Shown piece by piece: positions 8,154 through 16,300 of a DNA stretch of 64,000 nt. Within the stretch, counting starts at the first letter, position 1. The number at the start of each line of letters is the position of its first letter. Made by a program: the position numbers and the translations under genes. The notes beneath the pieces are model-generated. The model was not told where the DNA came from, searched no databases, and worked only from the letters and a program-made list of their open reading frames with translations. The DNA lies in NCBI RefSeq assembly GCF_002220365.1, contig NZ_MTHB01000275.1, positions 83,792 through 147,791 on the forward strand, written 5' to 3'. This DNA is from Caballeronia sordidicola (GTDB lineage Bacteria > Pseudomonadota > Gammaproteobacteria > Burkholderiales > Burkholderiaceae).

Positions 8154-9551
8154 TTATTGGCCCGTGCCTGTACCCGATGCACTGCTCGCAGGACTCGCCG
8201 GCATTGGCAGGATCGGCGGCAGGTTCGCGGGCGAGTTCAAGTTCAGCGTCGGCGGCGCTGAAGACGCGGGCGTGCCAGTGTCCGGTTGAAGCACCCGCGC
8301 GGAGTGTTGCATTTGCTGCGAGGGTTGCACTGGCTGCATCTGCTGGAAAAACGATGAAGGCCCAGGGGTCTCGTTTTCAACGCCGGGTATCGAAGAAGGC
8401 GAGGAGGGCGACGAATAGGGCGACGGATAGGGCGATGAAGCAGACGAAGGGGCAGGTGCCGACGATGGTATCGACGAAGACGCGGACACGGCAGGGGCGG
8501 ATGCCTGGCCGGGTGCCACCGGCCGCACGATTACGTCGCGTACGCGCACGCGAAAGGGCGGCCGCCATGCGAAATCGGACTCCACTTCCAGCCATTGCGA
8601 CTGCGGTTTCTTCAACCCGATCTCGATGCGCGTCAGATTGGCCACCACGGTGCCTTTGTCGTTGCGCAGCGGCTGGTCGATGCGAAAGCCCTTGGGTATC
8701 GGCGTATCGGACATGTGGATCACGATCACGGGTCCGCGAAACAATTCGGCGGCTTTGACAAGGCTGCGCTTGAGTTCGAGGAAACCATCTCGCGGCGTGT
8801 CGCCGCGAGCAAAGTGCAGCCACGCGAAACGATCGCGACGCTCGTAACGCGCGAAGTCGGGGTTCCCCTGCAGGATCACGACGACCGCGCGCATCTCCGA
8901 ACGTCTCGCGGTTTCAACTGCATGTTCCAGCCAGAATGCGTTGGCGACAGAGCGGTCCTCGAATTCTCCGTTGCGCCCACCCGCGCTCAAATAGTGATTG
9001 TTCGGCGCGGGCGCGTTCAAGCCAATGAACGCAACACCGTCGGTTTGCCATCTGACATTTTCGCGGAACGGCCGAAAGCGCGCGACATCGCTTTCACGGA
9101 TCACGTTCATGGGCGCCTGCCCGAGCGAACTTGAGTCGCCAAAGAACAACTGGCGGATGAAATCCAGTCGCTCGACCGGATCGTAACTGCCCGCTTGCGC
9201 GAGACCGCAAGATGCCCAGTCGCTGCCGCCGGGGAGCAGGACGACCGGTTTGCGGGAGCTATTGAAGATTTGCTGACGTGTGTCATACAGCGAATCACGG
9301 CACGGTTCCGTTTCGCCCTTGAGGTCGCCGTCGTAGACGACAAACGACGTGTTCCGTTCTTGTCCGATGGCTTCGAGCAGATGCTGGAGCGCAGTTTCTC
9401 CTGCGGGCTTGTCGAGTACATTCGACGCGATTGCAAATGTCAGTGGCGTAAGCGGCGCGAGCGGCGGCGCTTCAGCTTGGGCGCGCTGCGGTCTTCCGGC
9501 CAAGAGGAAGAGGGCGCTTAAGCAAGTAACGACGACGCGGGTGCGCACCAT
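8154..9551 (-). CDS. Exported calcineurin-like phosphoesterase-type protein
   Basis: Hypothetical exported protein of about 465 residues. MVRTRVVVTCLSALFLLAG...AQAEA looks like a Sec signal peptide. The following region resembles bacterial metallophosphoesterase-like proteins: TFAIASN at the start, VVYDGDLKGE (a GD motif), VVLLPGGSDWASC where family members usually have GNHD, and VIVIHMSDTP near the end of the domain. Several canonical metal ligands are not obvious, so catalysis is uncertain. The last 120 residues are a Pro/Ser/Ala-rich low-complexity tail. I chose the ATG at 9551 to place the signal peptide at the N-terminus. ATGs at 9602 and 9626 would overlap the end of mutS by a few bases and remain possible. 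Confidence 0.65.
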   Translation of the reverse strand: MVRTRVVVTCLSALFLLAGRPQRAQAEAPPLAPLTPLTFAIASNVLDKPAGETALQHLLEAIGQERNTSFVVYDGDLKGETEPCRDSLYDTRQQIFNSSRKPVVLLPGGSDWASCGLAQAGSYDPVERLDFIRQLFFGDSSSLGQAPMNVIRESDVARFRPFRENVRWQTDGVAFIGLNAPAPNNHYLSAGGRNGEFEDRSVANAFWLEHAVETARRSEMRAVVVILQGNPDFARYERRDRFAWLHFARGDTPRDGFLELKRSLVKAAELFRGPVIVIHMSDTPIPKGFRIDQPLRNDKGTVVANLTRIEIGLKKPQSQWLEVESDFAWRPPFRVRVRDVIVRPVAPGQASAPAVSASSSIPSSAPAPSSASSPYPSPYSSPSSPSSIPGVENETPGPSSFFQQMQPVQPSQQMQHSARVLQPDTGTPASSAPPTLNLNSPANLPPILPMPASPASSASGTGTGQ

Positions 9552-9588
9552 GCGTCGCGCGCCCGGCCAGTCGGCGGCAAACTCCGCC

Positions 9589-12306
9589 TTAGCGCGACGC
9601 ATCCGGAGCGTTCGACGCCAGCTCATGTAGTTCGTAGAGCAGATCGAGTGCGTCACGTGGGCGCAATTCGTTTGGATCGATTGCGCGCAGCCGGTCCAGC
9701 GCGGGGTGCGGCTGCGCTTCGACCGGTTCGTCACGTTCGCGGGAGTCAGGCATCTCAACAACAGGCGCGGCGAACAGATCGAATTGCGGCGACGGCTGGC
9801 CGATCGACTGCTGCTCCAGATGAGCCAGGTGTTTCCTTGCAGCCTTGATAACAGCCGGCGGTACGCCTGCCAGTTGCGCGACCTGCAAGCCGTAGCTCTG
9901 GTTCGCCGGTCCTTCGCTCACCGCGTGCAGGAACACAATGCCGTGATCGTGTTCGACCGCCGACAAATGCACGTTTGCTGCTTGAGCAAATTCCGCCGGC
10001 AGCTGCGTCAGTTCAAAATAATGCGTGGCGAACAACGTATGGCAGCCGTTATGCGAGAGCAGATGCCGCGCGATAGCCCATGCGAGCGCGAGACCGTCGA
10101 AGGTGGACGTCCCGCGGCCGATCTCGTCCATGAGCACCAGGCTCGACGGCGTGGCGTCGTTGAGAATAGCCGCCGCTTCCGTCATCTCGACCATGAATGT
10201 GGATCGGCCGCCGGCGAGGTCGTCGGCGGCGCCGATACGCGTGAAGATCCGGTCGATGGGTCCAAAGCATGCGCGTTTCGCGGGCACATAGCTGCCTACA
10301 TAAGCCAGTAGTGCGATCAACGCGGTCTGTCGCATGAACGTGGACTTACCGCCCATGTTTGGCCCGGTGATCAGCAGTAGCTTGCGCTCGGTATTCAGGC
10401 AGCAGTCGTTGGCGATGAACTGCTCCACCTGCGCTTCCACCACCGGATGCCGCCCTTGCTCGATATCGATGCCTGCGTCGCCCGCGAATGCCGGGGCGAT
10501 CCAGTCGAGCGCGAGCGCCCGTTCCGCGAACGCGCCAAGCAGGTCGAGTTCGGCAAGCGCAGCCGCTACGCGCTGGCAATCGCCAATGTGCGGCAGCAGC
10601 GTTTGGAGCAGTGCGTCGTAAAGCAAACGCTCACGGGCCAGCGCCCGGTCCTGTGCGGACAGCGCCTTGTCTTCGAAGGTCTTCAACTCCGGCGTGATGT
10701 AACGCTCGGCGTTTTTCAGTGTCTGGCGACGGCGGTAGTCATCGGGAACCTTGTCCGTCTGGCCGCGCGTAACCTCGATATAAAAGCCGTGCACCTTGTT
10801 GTACTCGACCCGCAGGTTCGCGATACCCGTTCGCGTGCGCTCGCGCGTTTCCAGGTCGATCAGGAATTGGTCGCAGTTCTCGGAGATGTCGCGAAGCTCG
10901 TCCAAGTCCGTGTCGTAACCGCGCGCGATCACACCACCGTCGCGAATCAGCGCCGCGGGTTCGGCCGCGATTGCGCGGGTCAGCAACGCGAGGCATTCCG
11001 GCGGTGGCTCAAGCGATACATCGATACGTTCAAGCGATGCCGCATTCATCTTCACGGCAGCAAGCCGTTCGCGCAGTTGGGGGAGTGCCGCGAAGGTATC
11101 GCGCAGGCTGGAGAGATCGCGTGGCCGGGCCGACAGCAGCGCCAGCCTTCCCGTAATCCGTTCGATGTCCGAAATCTGCCGCAAAGCTGCGCGCAAACCG
11201 TCCAGACTCGCGGTTGCGGGTGCGTCGAGCAATGCGCCAATTGCACGCTGCCGGCTTTGCGCGATAGTGAAGTCGCGCGGCGGATGATGCAGCCAATGCC
11301 GCAGCAGACGGCTGCCCATGGTCGTGCAGCACGTGTCCAGCAGTGAGCACAAGGTGGGAGATTCCGTGCCGCGCAGGGTCTCCGTCAGTTCGAGATTACG
11401 CCGCGTGGCCGGGTCGAGGCCGATGTACTCCGACTCGTACTCCACCTTCAGGCTGCGCACGTGCCGTAGCTGCTGGCCCTGGGTGGCGGCCGCGTACAGC
11501 AGCAGCGCGCCAGCGGCGCCGCACGCGCAGGTCAGCGAGTGCGCACCGAAGCCGTCGAGGCTGGCGACATCGAGTTGCTCACGCAGACGTTGCGTGCCCG
11601 AGTCGATATCGAAATGCCACGCGGGCGCACTTGTTGTCGCCCCTACGTTCGGCACTTCAAACGGCGCGTTGGTCGTAGAAAACGAGTCGGCGATCAGCGT
11701 TTCCGCCGGGCGAATGCGCTCGAGCGCCGCGCTCAATTGGTTGGGCGCGACTTCGGCGAGGCGCAATGCGCCGCTCGCCAGGTTCAGCCACGCCAGGCCG
11801 ACGCTCGTGACCACGCCTCGGCGGTTATGCGCTGGGCAGAGCGCGAGCAGGAAGACGTCGTTTTTGTCCGAGAGAAGCGCGGCATCAGTCAGCGTTCCTG
11901 GTGTGACTACGCGCACGACCTTGCGCTCGACCGGTCCCTTCGATGTCGCCGGATCGCCGATCTGCTCGCAAATAGCGACGGATTCGCCAAGTTTCACGAG
12001 CTTCGCCAGGTATTGCTCGCACGAATGATGGGGGATGCCGGCCATCTTGATCGGGTTTCCGCCTGACGCCCCGCGTTGTGTGAGCGTTAAATCGAGCAGG
12101 CGCGAAGCTTTGACGGCGTCGTCGAAGAATAGCTCGTAGAAGTCGCCCATCCGGTAAAACACGAGCGTGCCGGGGTGCTCTCCTTTGATGCGCAGATACT
12201 GCTGCATCATGGGGGTATGGTGCGACAGATCGACAGCGGCGCCGGGTTCCTGCGCGGCGGGGCCCAAGTCTTGAGCGGTAGACGAAACGGAGATATGCGT
12301 ACCCAT
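9589..12306 (-). CDS. mutS: DNA mismatch repair protein MutS
   Basis: Recognises base mismatches and small loops in DNA and recruits MutL. The mismatch-binding domain starts near residue 35 with PMMQQYLRIK and contains FYRMGDFYELF, the Phe-x-Glu loop that contacts the mismatch. The ATPase domain carries Walker A GPNMGGKSTFMRQ near residue 649, followed by the LMDEIGRGTSTFDG Walker B and signature block. The C-terminus holds the usual FDLFA segment and helical tail. The protein has 905 residues, slightly above the usual 850-890. I chose the ATG at 12306 (MGTHISVSS) because Burkholderia MutS proteins begin with a similar short leader; the frame is open for 12 more codons upstream. No strong ribosome-binding site is visible. 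Confidence 0.97.
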   Translation of the reverse strand: MGTHISVSSTAQDLGPAAQEPGAAVDLSHHTPMMQQYLRIKGEHPGTLVFYRMGDFYELFFDDAVKASRLLDLTLTQRGASGGNPIKMAGIPHHSCEQYLAKLVKLGESVAICEQIGDPATSKGPVERKVVRVVTPGTLTDAALLSDKNDVFLLALCPAHNRRGVVTSVGLAWLNLASGALRLAEVAPNQLSAALERIRPAETLIADSFSTTNAPFEVPNVGATTSAPAWHFDIDSGTQRLREQLDVASLDGFGAHSLTCACGAAGALLLYAAATQGQQLRHVRSLKVEYESEYIGLDPATRRNLELTETLRGTESPTLCSLLDTCCTTMGSRLLRHWLHHPPRDFTIAQSRQRAIGALLDAPATASLDGLRAALRQISDIERITGRLALLSARPRDLSSLRDTFAALPQLRERLAAVKMNAASLERIDVSLEPPPECLALLTRAIAAEPAALIRDGGVIARGYDTDLDELRDISENCDQFLIDLETRERTRTGIANLRVEYNKVHGFYIEVTRGQTDKVPDDYRRRQTLKNAERYITPELKTFEDKALSAQDRALARERLLYDALLQTLLPHIGDCQRVAAALAELDLLGAFAERALALDWIAPAFAGDAGIDIEQGRHPVVEAQVEQFIANDCCLNTERKLLLITGPNMGGKSTFMRQTALIALLAYVGSYVPAKRACFGPIDRIFTRIGAADDLAGGRSTFMVEMTEAAAILNDATPSSLVLMDEIGRGTSTFDGLALAWAIARHLLSHNGCHTLFATHYFELTQLPAEFAQAANVHLSAVEHDHGIVFLHAVSEGPANQSYGLQVAQLAGVPPAVIKAARKHLAHLEQQSIGQPSPQFDLFAAPVVEMPDSRERDEPVEAQPHPALDRLRAIDPNELRPRDALDLLYELHELASNAPDASR

Positions 12307-12614
12307 CTTGCGTGCGTGAATGTGCGAAAGTCCTAAGGGCACGAGTGTACCGCGTCGGCTCGCCGTGGGAATGTCGGCAGAATGGCTAACGTGGGACCGG
12401 GCGCAATTTCCAGTTGTGCAGCCAATACCGGGGACCCATTACAAAATGACGTCCAGACGAGCAAAAACGCCGGATGTGCCGGCGTTTTTGTTTTATCGGG
12501 GACCTCGTGCAAAACCGATCATGATCGCTCAGCCAGGACCCGGACCCGCAGGTCGGGTCCGCCGGCAGCGCCAAGGAAGGGATGCTCGTCGAAACGGCGG
12601 CGTTGTGCCATGAG
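12307..12614. other. Intergenic region upstream of mutS
   Basis: No convincing gene. It should hold the mutS promoter, which I could not assign, and it contains the terminator at 12462-12494. It marks the left edge of the accessory patch. Confidence 0.5.
12462..12494. terminator. Strong intrinsic terminator
   Basis: A perfect 12-bp stem (12462-12473 with 12479-12490), a 5-base loop and flanking A and T runs. Read on the minus strand it lies about 120 bases after the HEPN remnant and would end that operon. Its core matches the palindrome at 15721-15756. Confidence 0.85.
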
Positions 12615-12997
12615 TCACATTACCCTTTGTACTATCGCTTCGGCGCCAATTGCCGTAGCCGTCGCAAGCGCGAGGCTTACCTCGGAATGGATCAGATAGT
12701 CGGCTTTCACGCGGGCATCGATCAGTGGACGGAGTTTTTTACTGAGCGCCTGGGAGACAAAATAGTTGTCAATTTGTTTGCTGCAGGTCGGATTGGCTAA
12801 CTGCGCGATCAACTGCTGATGGCGTCCTCGCGCGGTGCCCACCGATCCTGGCGCGGGAAGGGCATTGTGAAACGCATTGGCAGCATGAAATGCGCCGTAG
12901 TACGCGCGACTGCAACCGCGCGATACTGCGGCTCGCCTAAGGCCTGCTTCAGCAACTCAGCAGCGCAGTCGACCAGTTCTCGGGGCGTGGAACTCAA
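12615..12997 (-). pseudogene. HEPN-domain protein, frameshifted
   Basis: Two overlapping frames together encode one HEPN-domain protein of about 127 residues. The first (12997 to about 12907) encodes SSTPRELVDCAAELLKQALG...QYRAVA. After a missing base near 12906 the second frame continues SRAYYGAFHAANAFHNALP and runs to 12615. Restoring one base gives the classic HEPN signature R-x6-H (SRAYYGAFH) and the later RVKADYLIHSEVSLALATA helix. HEPN proteins of this kind are often RNase toxins or partners in toxin-antitoxin and defence modules (family knowledge). A TTG start at 12997 overlaps the stop of the upstream TPR-like gene, implying translational coupling before decay. As written the protein cannot be made; a sequencing error is the alternative. 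Confidence 0.7.
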
Positions 12998-13763
12998 GAT
13001 GCCGCCGCTTCAAAGACGACGTCGAACGCGACGTTCTTGTTGATGCCCGCTTTGTCTTCTTCCCTCGCTAATTCCACGTTCATGTCGAACGCTTTTTTGG
13101 CCCCCACGGGGACCGCGAAAGAATAAGTGACGCCGCTGAAAAAATCGTCCGCGGACGTTACGAGCACTGATCCGTTCGGCGGGATTTCATGGCGCCGAAG
13201 GACGACGCCTGCTACGTCGAGCTGCCGCCCAATCTGCTGATCCGACATTCCGGCATGACGAAGAATGGCGTTAGCCTGCATGACTTCCTCAACTTGATTC
13301 TCGTCCCATTTGATGCGCATCTCTCTAGCCCTCTCGATGAACGAGGCTGCTTGCGCAATCGCGCCCGCCTTATAGAGCCGGCCTCGAGCAGCAGTGTGAA
13401 GTAACCTGTTTCCGGATTTCCTATAGCCGCATAAAGAGTCTGCGCGACTGAAAACCTGCCTAGATTTAACCGGTTTATCATCCAGTTTTCGCGGTTTGAC
13501 CCCGAGTTTCCCAGTCGAACGCTGTTCGCAAAAGCGATTTCAGTTCCTGCCACGTCTCCAGCGAGACCTTTCCATGCGCCGGCTGCTTCCCAGGCAGCGC
13601 ATGCGTCCACCTTCATCAATGAATCGATCTCGCTCTTGATCTCCCGCCATTCGCACACGAGAGGCGTCAATTGCGATGAGTTGAAGTAGTGCGAAGTTGT
13701 TGCCTGGAGCGCGTTGATCCGGTCAAAAATTTGCGCTGTCTTTGGTTGGGTTATCGCTTTCAT
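12994..13763 (-). pseudogene. TPR-like partner of the HEPN gene, frameshifted
   Basis: One gene is split over two frames. The 5' part (from 13763) encodes MKAITQPKTAQIFDRINALQ and helical repeats such as AAWEAAGAWKGLAGDVAGTE and NPETGYFTLLLEAG. After a missing base near 13390 the other frame gives LYKAGAIAQAASFIERAREM and then MRIKWDENQ to the stop at 12994. Repaired, the protein has about 256 residues: an alpha-helical, TPR-like N-terminal two-thirds and a beta-rich C-terminal part (SFAVPVGAKKAFDMNVEL). I do not recognise a named family. The inferred end of the IS110 element lies only about 7 bases before the first ATG, with no ribosome-binding site, so the native 5' end or promoter may have been removed. 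It is coupled to the HEPN gene by overlapping stop and start codons. Confidence 0.65.
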
Positions 13764-13848
13764 TAGATACTATGGAAGGTCAGCGAGAGTAAGCCCCTTG
13801 GAGTAAAACGGAGGATTCGGATACCCGTTTTTCGAAAGGAGCACGGAA

Positions 13849-15000
13849 ATGGATGCGCCTGTCACGGCCCTTCAAGGGCAACATACAACGATCATCGGGC
13901 GGCTGTACGTCGCCTTCGAATTGGGCGATAAGAGCTGGAAGCTGTCACTGGGCGACGGTGTGCGCGCGCCGAGCCGGTGTACGGTGGTGGCCGGCGATAC
14001 GGCGGCGGTCGTGACCGCGATCGCGAAAGCCAAAGCCCGCTGCCATCTAGGCGCTGATGCTCCCGTGTGCAGTTGCTATGAGGCCGGGCGAGACGGCTTC
14101 TGGCTGCACCGCTGGCTGAGCGGACAAGGGGTCACCAACCTCGTAGTTGACCCGGCCAGTATCGAAGTGAACCGGCGGGCACGCCGTGCGAAGACGGATC
14201 GGCTCGACAGCGACAAGCTGCTGTCGATGCTGATGCGCTACCACGCGGGTGAACGGCGGGTGTGGGCGGTCGCGAGGATCCCAACGCCCGAGCAGGAGGA
14301 TGAGCGGCGCGTGCATCGGGAACTCGGGCGTCTGCGGCAAGAGCGCACCGCCCACAGCAACCGGATCCGTTCGCTGCTGGTGTTGCACAACTTGCGGGTC
14401 GAGCGCATCGGTGGGCGCGCATGGGCGCACTGGTGGGCTCAGCAGGCCGGGCAGCTGTTACAAGGTTTGCGCTCCGAGATTGAACGCGAGTTCGAGCGGC
14501 TGTCGCTTGTTGCCAAGCAGATCAGGACGCTTGAGACGCTGCAGGAGCGTCAGGTCCACAGCGGTGCGCAACCCGCGATCGCGGTGCTGTCGAGGCTTGC
14601 GGGTATCGGCACCGGAAGTGCGTGGACCCTGGTCAAGGAACTGTTCGGCTGGCGGCAGTTTCACAACCGCCGTGAAGTCGCCGGCTGCCTGGGCCTGGCG
14701 CCCACGCCTTACGCAAGCGGCACCAGCGAAGTCGAACAGGGCACCAGCAAGGCCGGCAACAAACGGGCGCGATGGCTGATGGTGGAACTCGCGTGGAGCT
14801 GGCTGCGCTTCCAGCCGGCCAGCCAGCTGAGTCAGTGGTTCAAAGAGCGCTTCGCGGGAGGCGGCAAGCGCGTGCGACGCATCGGCATAGTGGCGCTTGC
14901 GCGTCGTCTGTCGATCGCCTTGTGGCGCTATCTGGAACAGGGCGAGATTCCGCTCGGGGCAACACTTAAGCCACCCGGCAGCAACACGATTGCAACCTGA
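13849..15000 (+). CDS. IS110-family transposase
   Basis: Full-length 383-residue recombinase with an N-terminal RuvC-like DEDD domain and a C-terminal Tnp_20 (serine) domain. The first acidic position appears as Glu24 in LYVAFELGDKSWKL, where most family members have Asp. Glu78 lies in CYEAGRDGFWLHRW. Asp117 and Asp120 lie in KTDRLDSDKL. The C-terminal half has LAGIGTGSAWTLVKEL, then GCLGLAPTPY and EQGTSKAGNKRAR, whose serine (about residue 303) is the expected nucleophile. The start has a good ribosome-binding site (AAAGGAG, about 8 bases upstream). No frameshift or truncation is seen, so it may be active. The enzyme is expected to be guided by an RNA from its own non-coding end. Confidence 0.93.
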   Translation: MDAPVTALQGQHTTIIGRLYVAFELGDKSWKLSLGDGVRAPSRCTVVAGDTAAVVTAIAKAKARCHLGADAPVCSCYEAGRDGFWLHRWLSGQGVTNLVVDPASIEVNRRARRAKTDRLDSDKLLSMLMRYHAGERRVWAVARIPTPEQEDERRVHRELGRLRQERTAHSNRIRSLLVLHNLRVERIGGRAWAHWWAQQAGQLLQGLRSEIEREFERLSLVAKQIRTLETLQERQVHSGAQPAIAVLSRLAGIGTGSAWTLVKELFGWRQFHNRREVAGCLGLAPTPYASGTSEVEQGTSKAGNKRARWLMVELAWSWLRFQPASQLSQWFKERFAGGGKRVRRIGIVALARRLSIALWRYLEQGEIPLGATLKPPGSNTIAT

Positions 15001-15035
15001 GCGGCGAATGATGATCGATGACACGGCTTGAGGGT

Positions 15036-15192
15036 CGACGCGCCCGGACAGTAAGAGGCTTGCCCGTCGGGCAAGCGTAGTTTTAGATGGGGCGCGTCGG
15101 TAACGGAGTGGTTCCAGCGCTCTGCGCATGCGGTATGAGGTGACCGGCCTGGCGCCGGCACGGATAGAAGTTGGTCCGGGGCGGTTACCCGG
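15036..15192 (+). ncRNA. Putative IS1111-type bridge RNA
   Basis: The non-coding end after the transposase can fold into a compact structure. A perfect 10-bp long-range stem (15036-15045 with 15090-15099) encloses a perfect 8-bp hairpin (15058-15065 with 15069-15076). Two shorter hairpins follow (15144-15148 with 15154-15158; 15176-15180 with 15188-15192). IS110-family recombinases use a structured bridge RNA whose loops pair with donor and target DNA (established for IS621); in IS1111-type elements it is expected at this end. Its transcript limits and loop assignments are unknown. Confidence 0.5.
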
Positions 15193-15419
15193 ACATCAGA
15201 CACTCCGACCTGATTCGTGTTGAAGTTTTTATTTATAAGAAGGATTCCGAACTTGAATCAGAAATCCTTTGCTGTGCGAGTTGTCCACCGCCGGCCAGCG
15301 TCGTGGTCGTGACAGGCGACCCGCTGGTCGGCCGTGGGCAACTCTCAGCACCCTCACATGGAGGTGACTGACCCACGGAAAACAGATCACCAAAGGGCTT
15401 GACTTCCAATGCCCCATAG

Positions 15420-15720
15420 AAGTCCTACTGTGCTGACGTCAGGAGCGTACGCTGGTTGGGGATTCTTCGCCTGTCAAACTACGACGTGTGAAGAAATAAA
15501 TTTTTTACTTAACCATGCAAATTGTTGTTGACAGCTTCCACGGGCGACCGATCAAGTATTGGACGTATTGAAGTGTTGCCGGCGTGTGGTCGTTCGAACG
15601 CTGAAGTGCCAGGACATGAGCCTACCGCCTTGGGTCAACGCGGTAACCCTGACTGGATGGCTAACGCTTGCCGGAAGTAATTTTTCGTCGACTATGAGGC
15701 CGTTAAAAGGCGTACGCCCA
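15420..15720. other. Gap between IS110 element and DUF883 gene
   Basis: No gene supported. It holds two adjacent 10-bp palindromes (15433-15442 and 15444-15453) just outside the inferred IS end, an AT-rich stretch near 15495-15525 and an isolated TTGACA at 15529. Confidence 0.4.
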
Positions 15721-15756
15721 AAAGCAAAAACGCCGGCATGCCGGCGTTTTTGCTTT
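15721..15756. terminator. Perfect 36-base palindromic terminator
   Basis: The whole element is its own reverse complement, with a CG-rich core flanked by A and T runs. It lies about 37 bases after the stop of the minus-strand DUF883 gene and should terminate it. Confidence 0.8.
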
Positions 15757-15792
15757 ACCTCAGATCGATCATCGAATTTAACGCAATACCGA

Positions 15793-16161
15793 TCAGGATC
15801 GTCCCGCCAGAAATCCGACCAGCAGCGCGAGTCCTGCCACCGCGCCGAGCGTATGCCACGGTTTGTCGTGCACGAATTCGTCGGCGTAACCGGCGGCGTC
15901 GTTCAACCGTCCGGCAATGGCCGAAGACGATCCGTCGAACTGGGCACGCGCCGTTTTCAGCTTGGCCTGCAAGTCTTTGCGCAGCTTGTCCACGTCGATG
16001 TCCTTCGCATCGCGGATTGAACTGTCGAGATCGTCGAGCAGGCCGCGCAACTGCGTGCTCGCGGTATCGACCGCGTCGCTTGCGCCCTGAACCGCGCGAT
16101 GGCCCACTTTGGCCGCGCCATTGATGTTGCTATCGAGTGTGGAACGTGTGAACAGACCCAT
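15793..16161 (-). CDS. DUF883 (ElaB/YqjD-like) membrane-anchored protein
   Basis: A 122-residue protein of the ElaB/YqjD/DUF883 family. Most of the chain is a charged amphipathic helix (residues 20-90, e.g. LRGLLDDLDSSIRDAK and DKLRKDLQAKLKTARA). It then has the typical DEFVHDKPWHTLGAVAGLALLVGFLAGRS end, a single C-terminal transmembrane anchor. E. coli relatives bind ribosomes at the inner membrane in stationary phase (family knowledge); here that role is only inferred. A strong ribosome-binding site, AAAGGAG, lies 6 bases before the start. lplT lies upstream on the same strand, 139 bases away, and a perfect palindromic terminator follows. Confidence 0.88.
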   Translation of the reverse strand: MGLFTRSTLDSNINGAAKVGHRAVQGASDAVDTASTQLRGLLDDLDSSIRDAKDIDVDKLRKDLQAKLKTARAQFDGSSSAIAGRLNDAAGYADEFVHDKPWHTLGAVAGLALLVGFLAGRS

Positions 16162-16300
16162 TTGCAGCTCCTTTGACGTGTCGTTTGTTTAATTCAACCC
16201 GCGCAATCCGCGTTTCAACCCAGCACTCCGCGAAGCGCGCCTCGTTTGCCGGCCGAACAATGCATGCAGCAGATTTCATTCCCGCACTCTGATCACACCG

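Larger units (their letters stand above)
13770..15419 (+). mobile_element. IS110-family (IS1111-type) insertion sequence
   Basis: The element has one transposase gene near its left end and about 400 bases of non-coding right end. Imperfect subterminal inverted repeats are visible: AAGCCCCTTGG at 13791-13801 and CCAAAGGGCTT at 15390-15400 (10 of 11 pair). CTATGG at 13770 and CCATAG at 15414 form an outer pair. IS1111-group elements have such subterminal repeats, and in this group the bridge RNA is expected downstream of the transposase. The exact ends are inferred from these repeats only. The element separates the TPR-HEPN operon from whatever once lay upstream of it. Confidence 0.6.

Noticed and set aside
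9706..10311. 201-residue plus-strand frame inside mutS
   Set aside because: Antisense frame created by GC-rich codon bias; mutS is unambiguous.
15559..16020. 153-residue plus-strand frame
   Set aside because: Runs through the palindromic terminator and antisense to the DUF883 gene.
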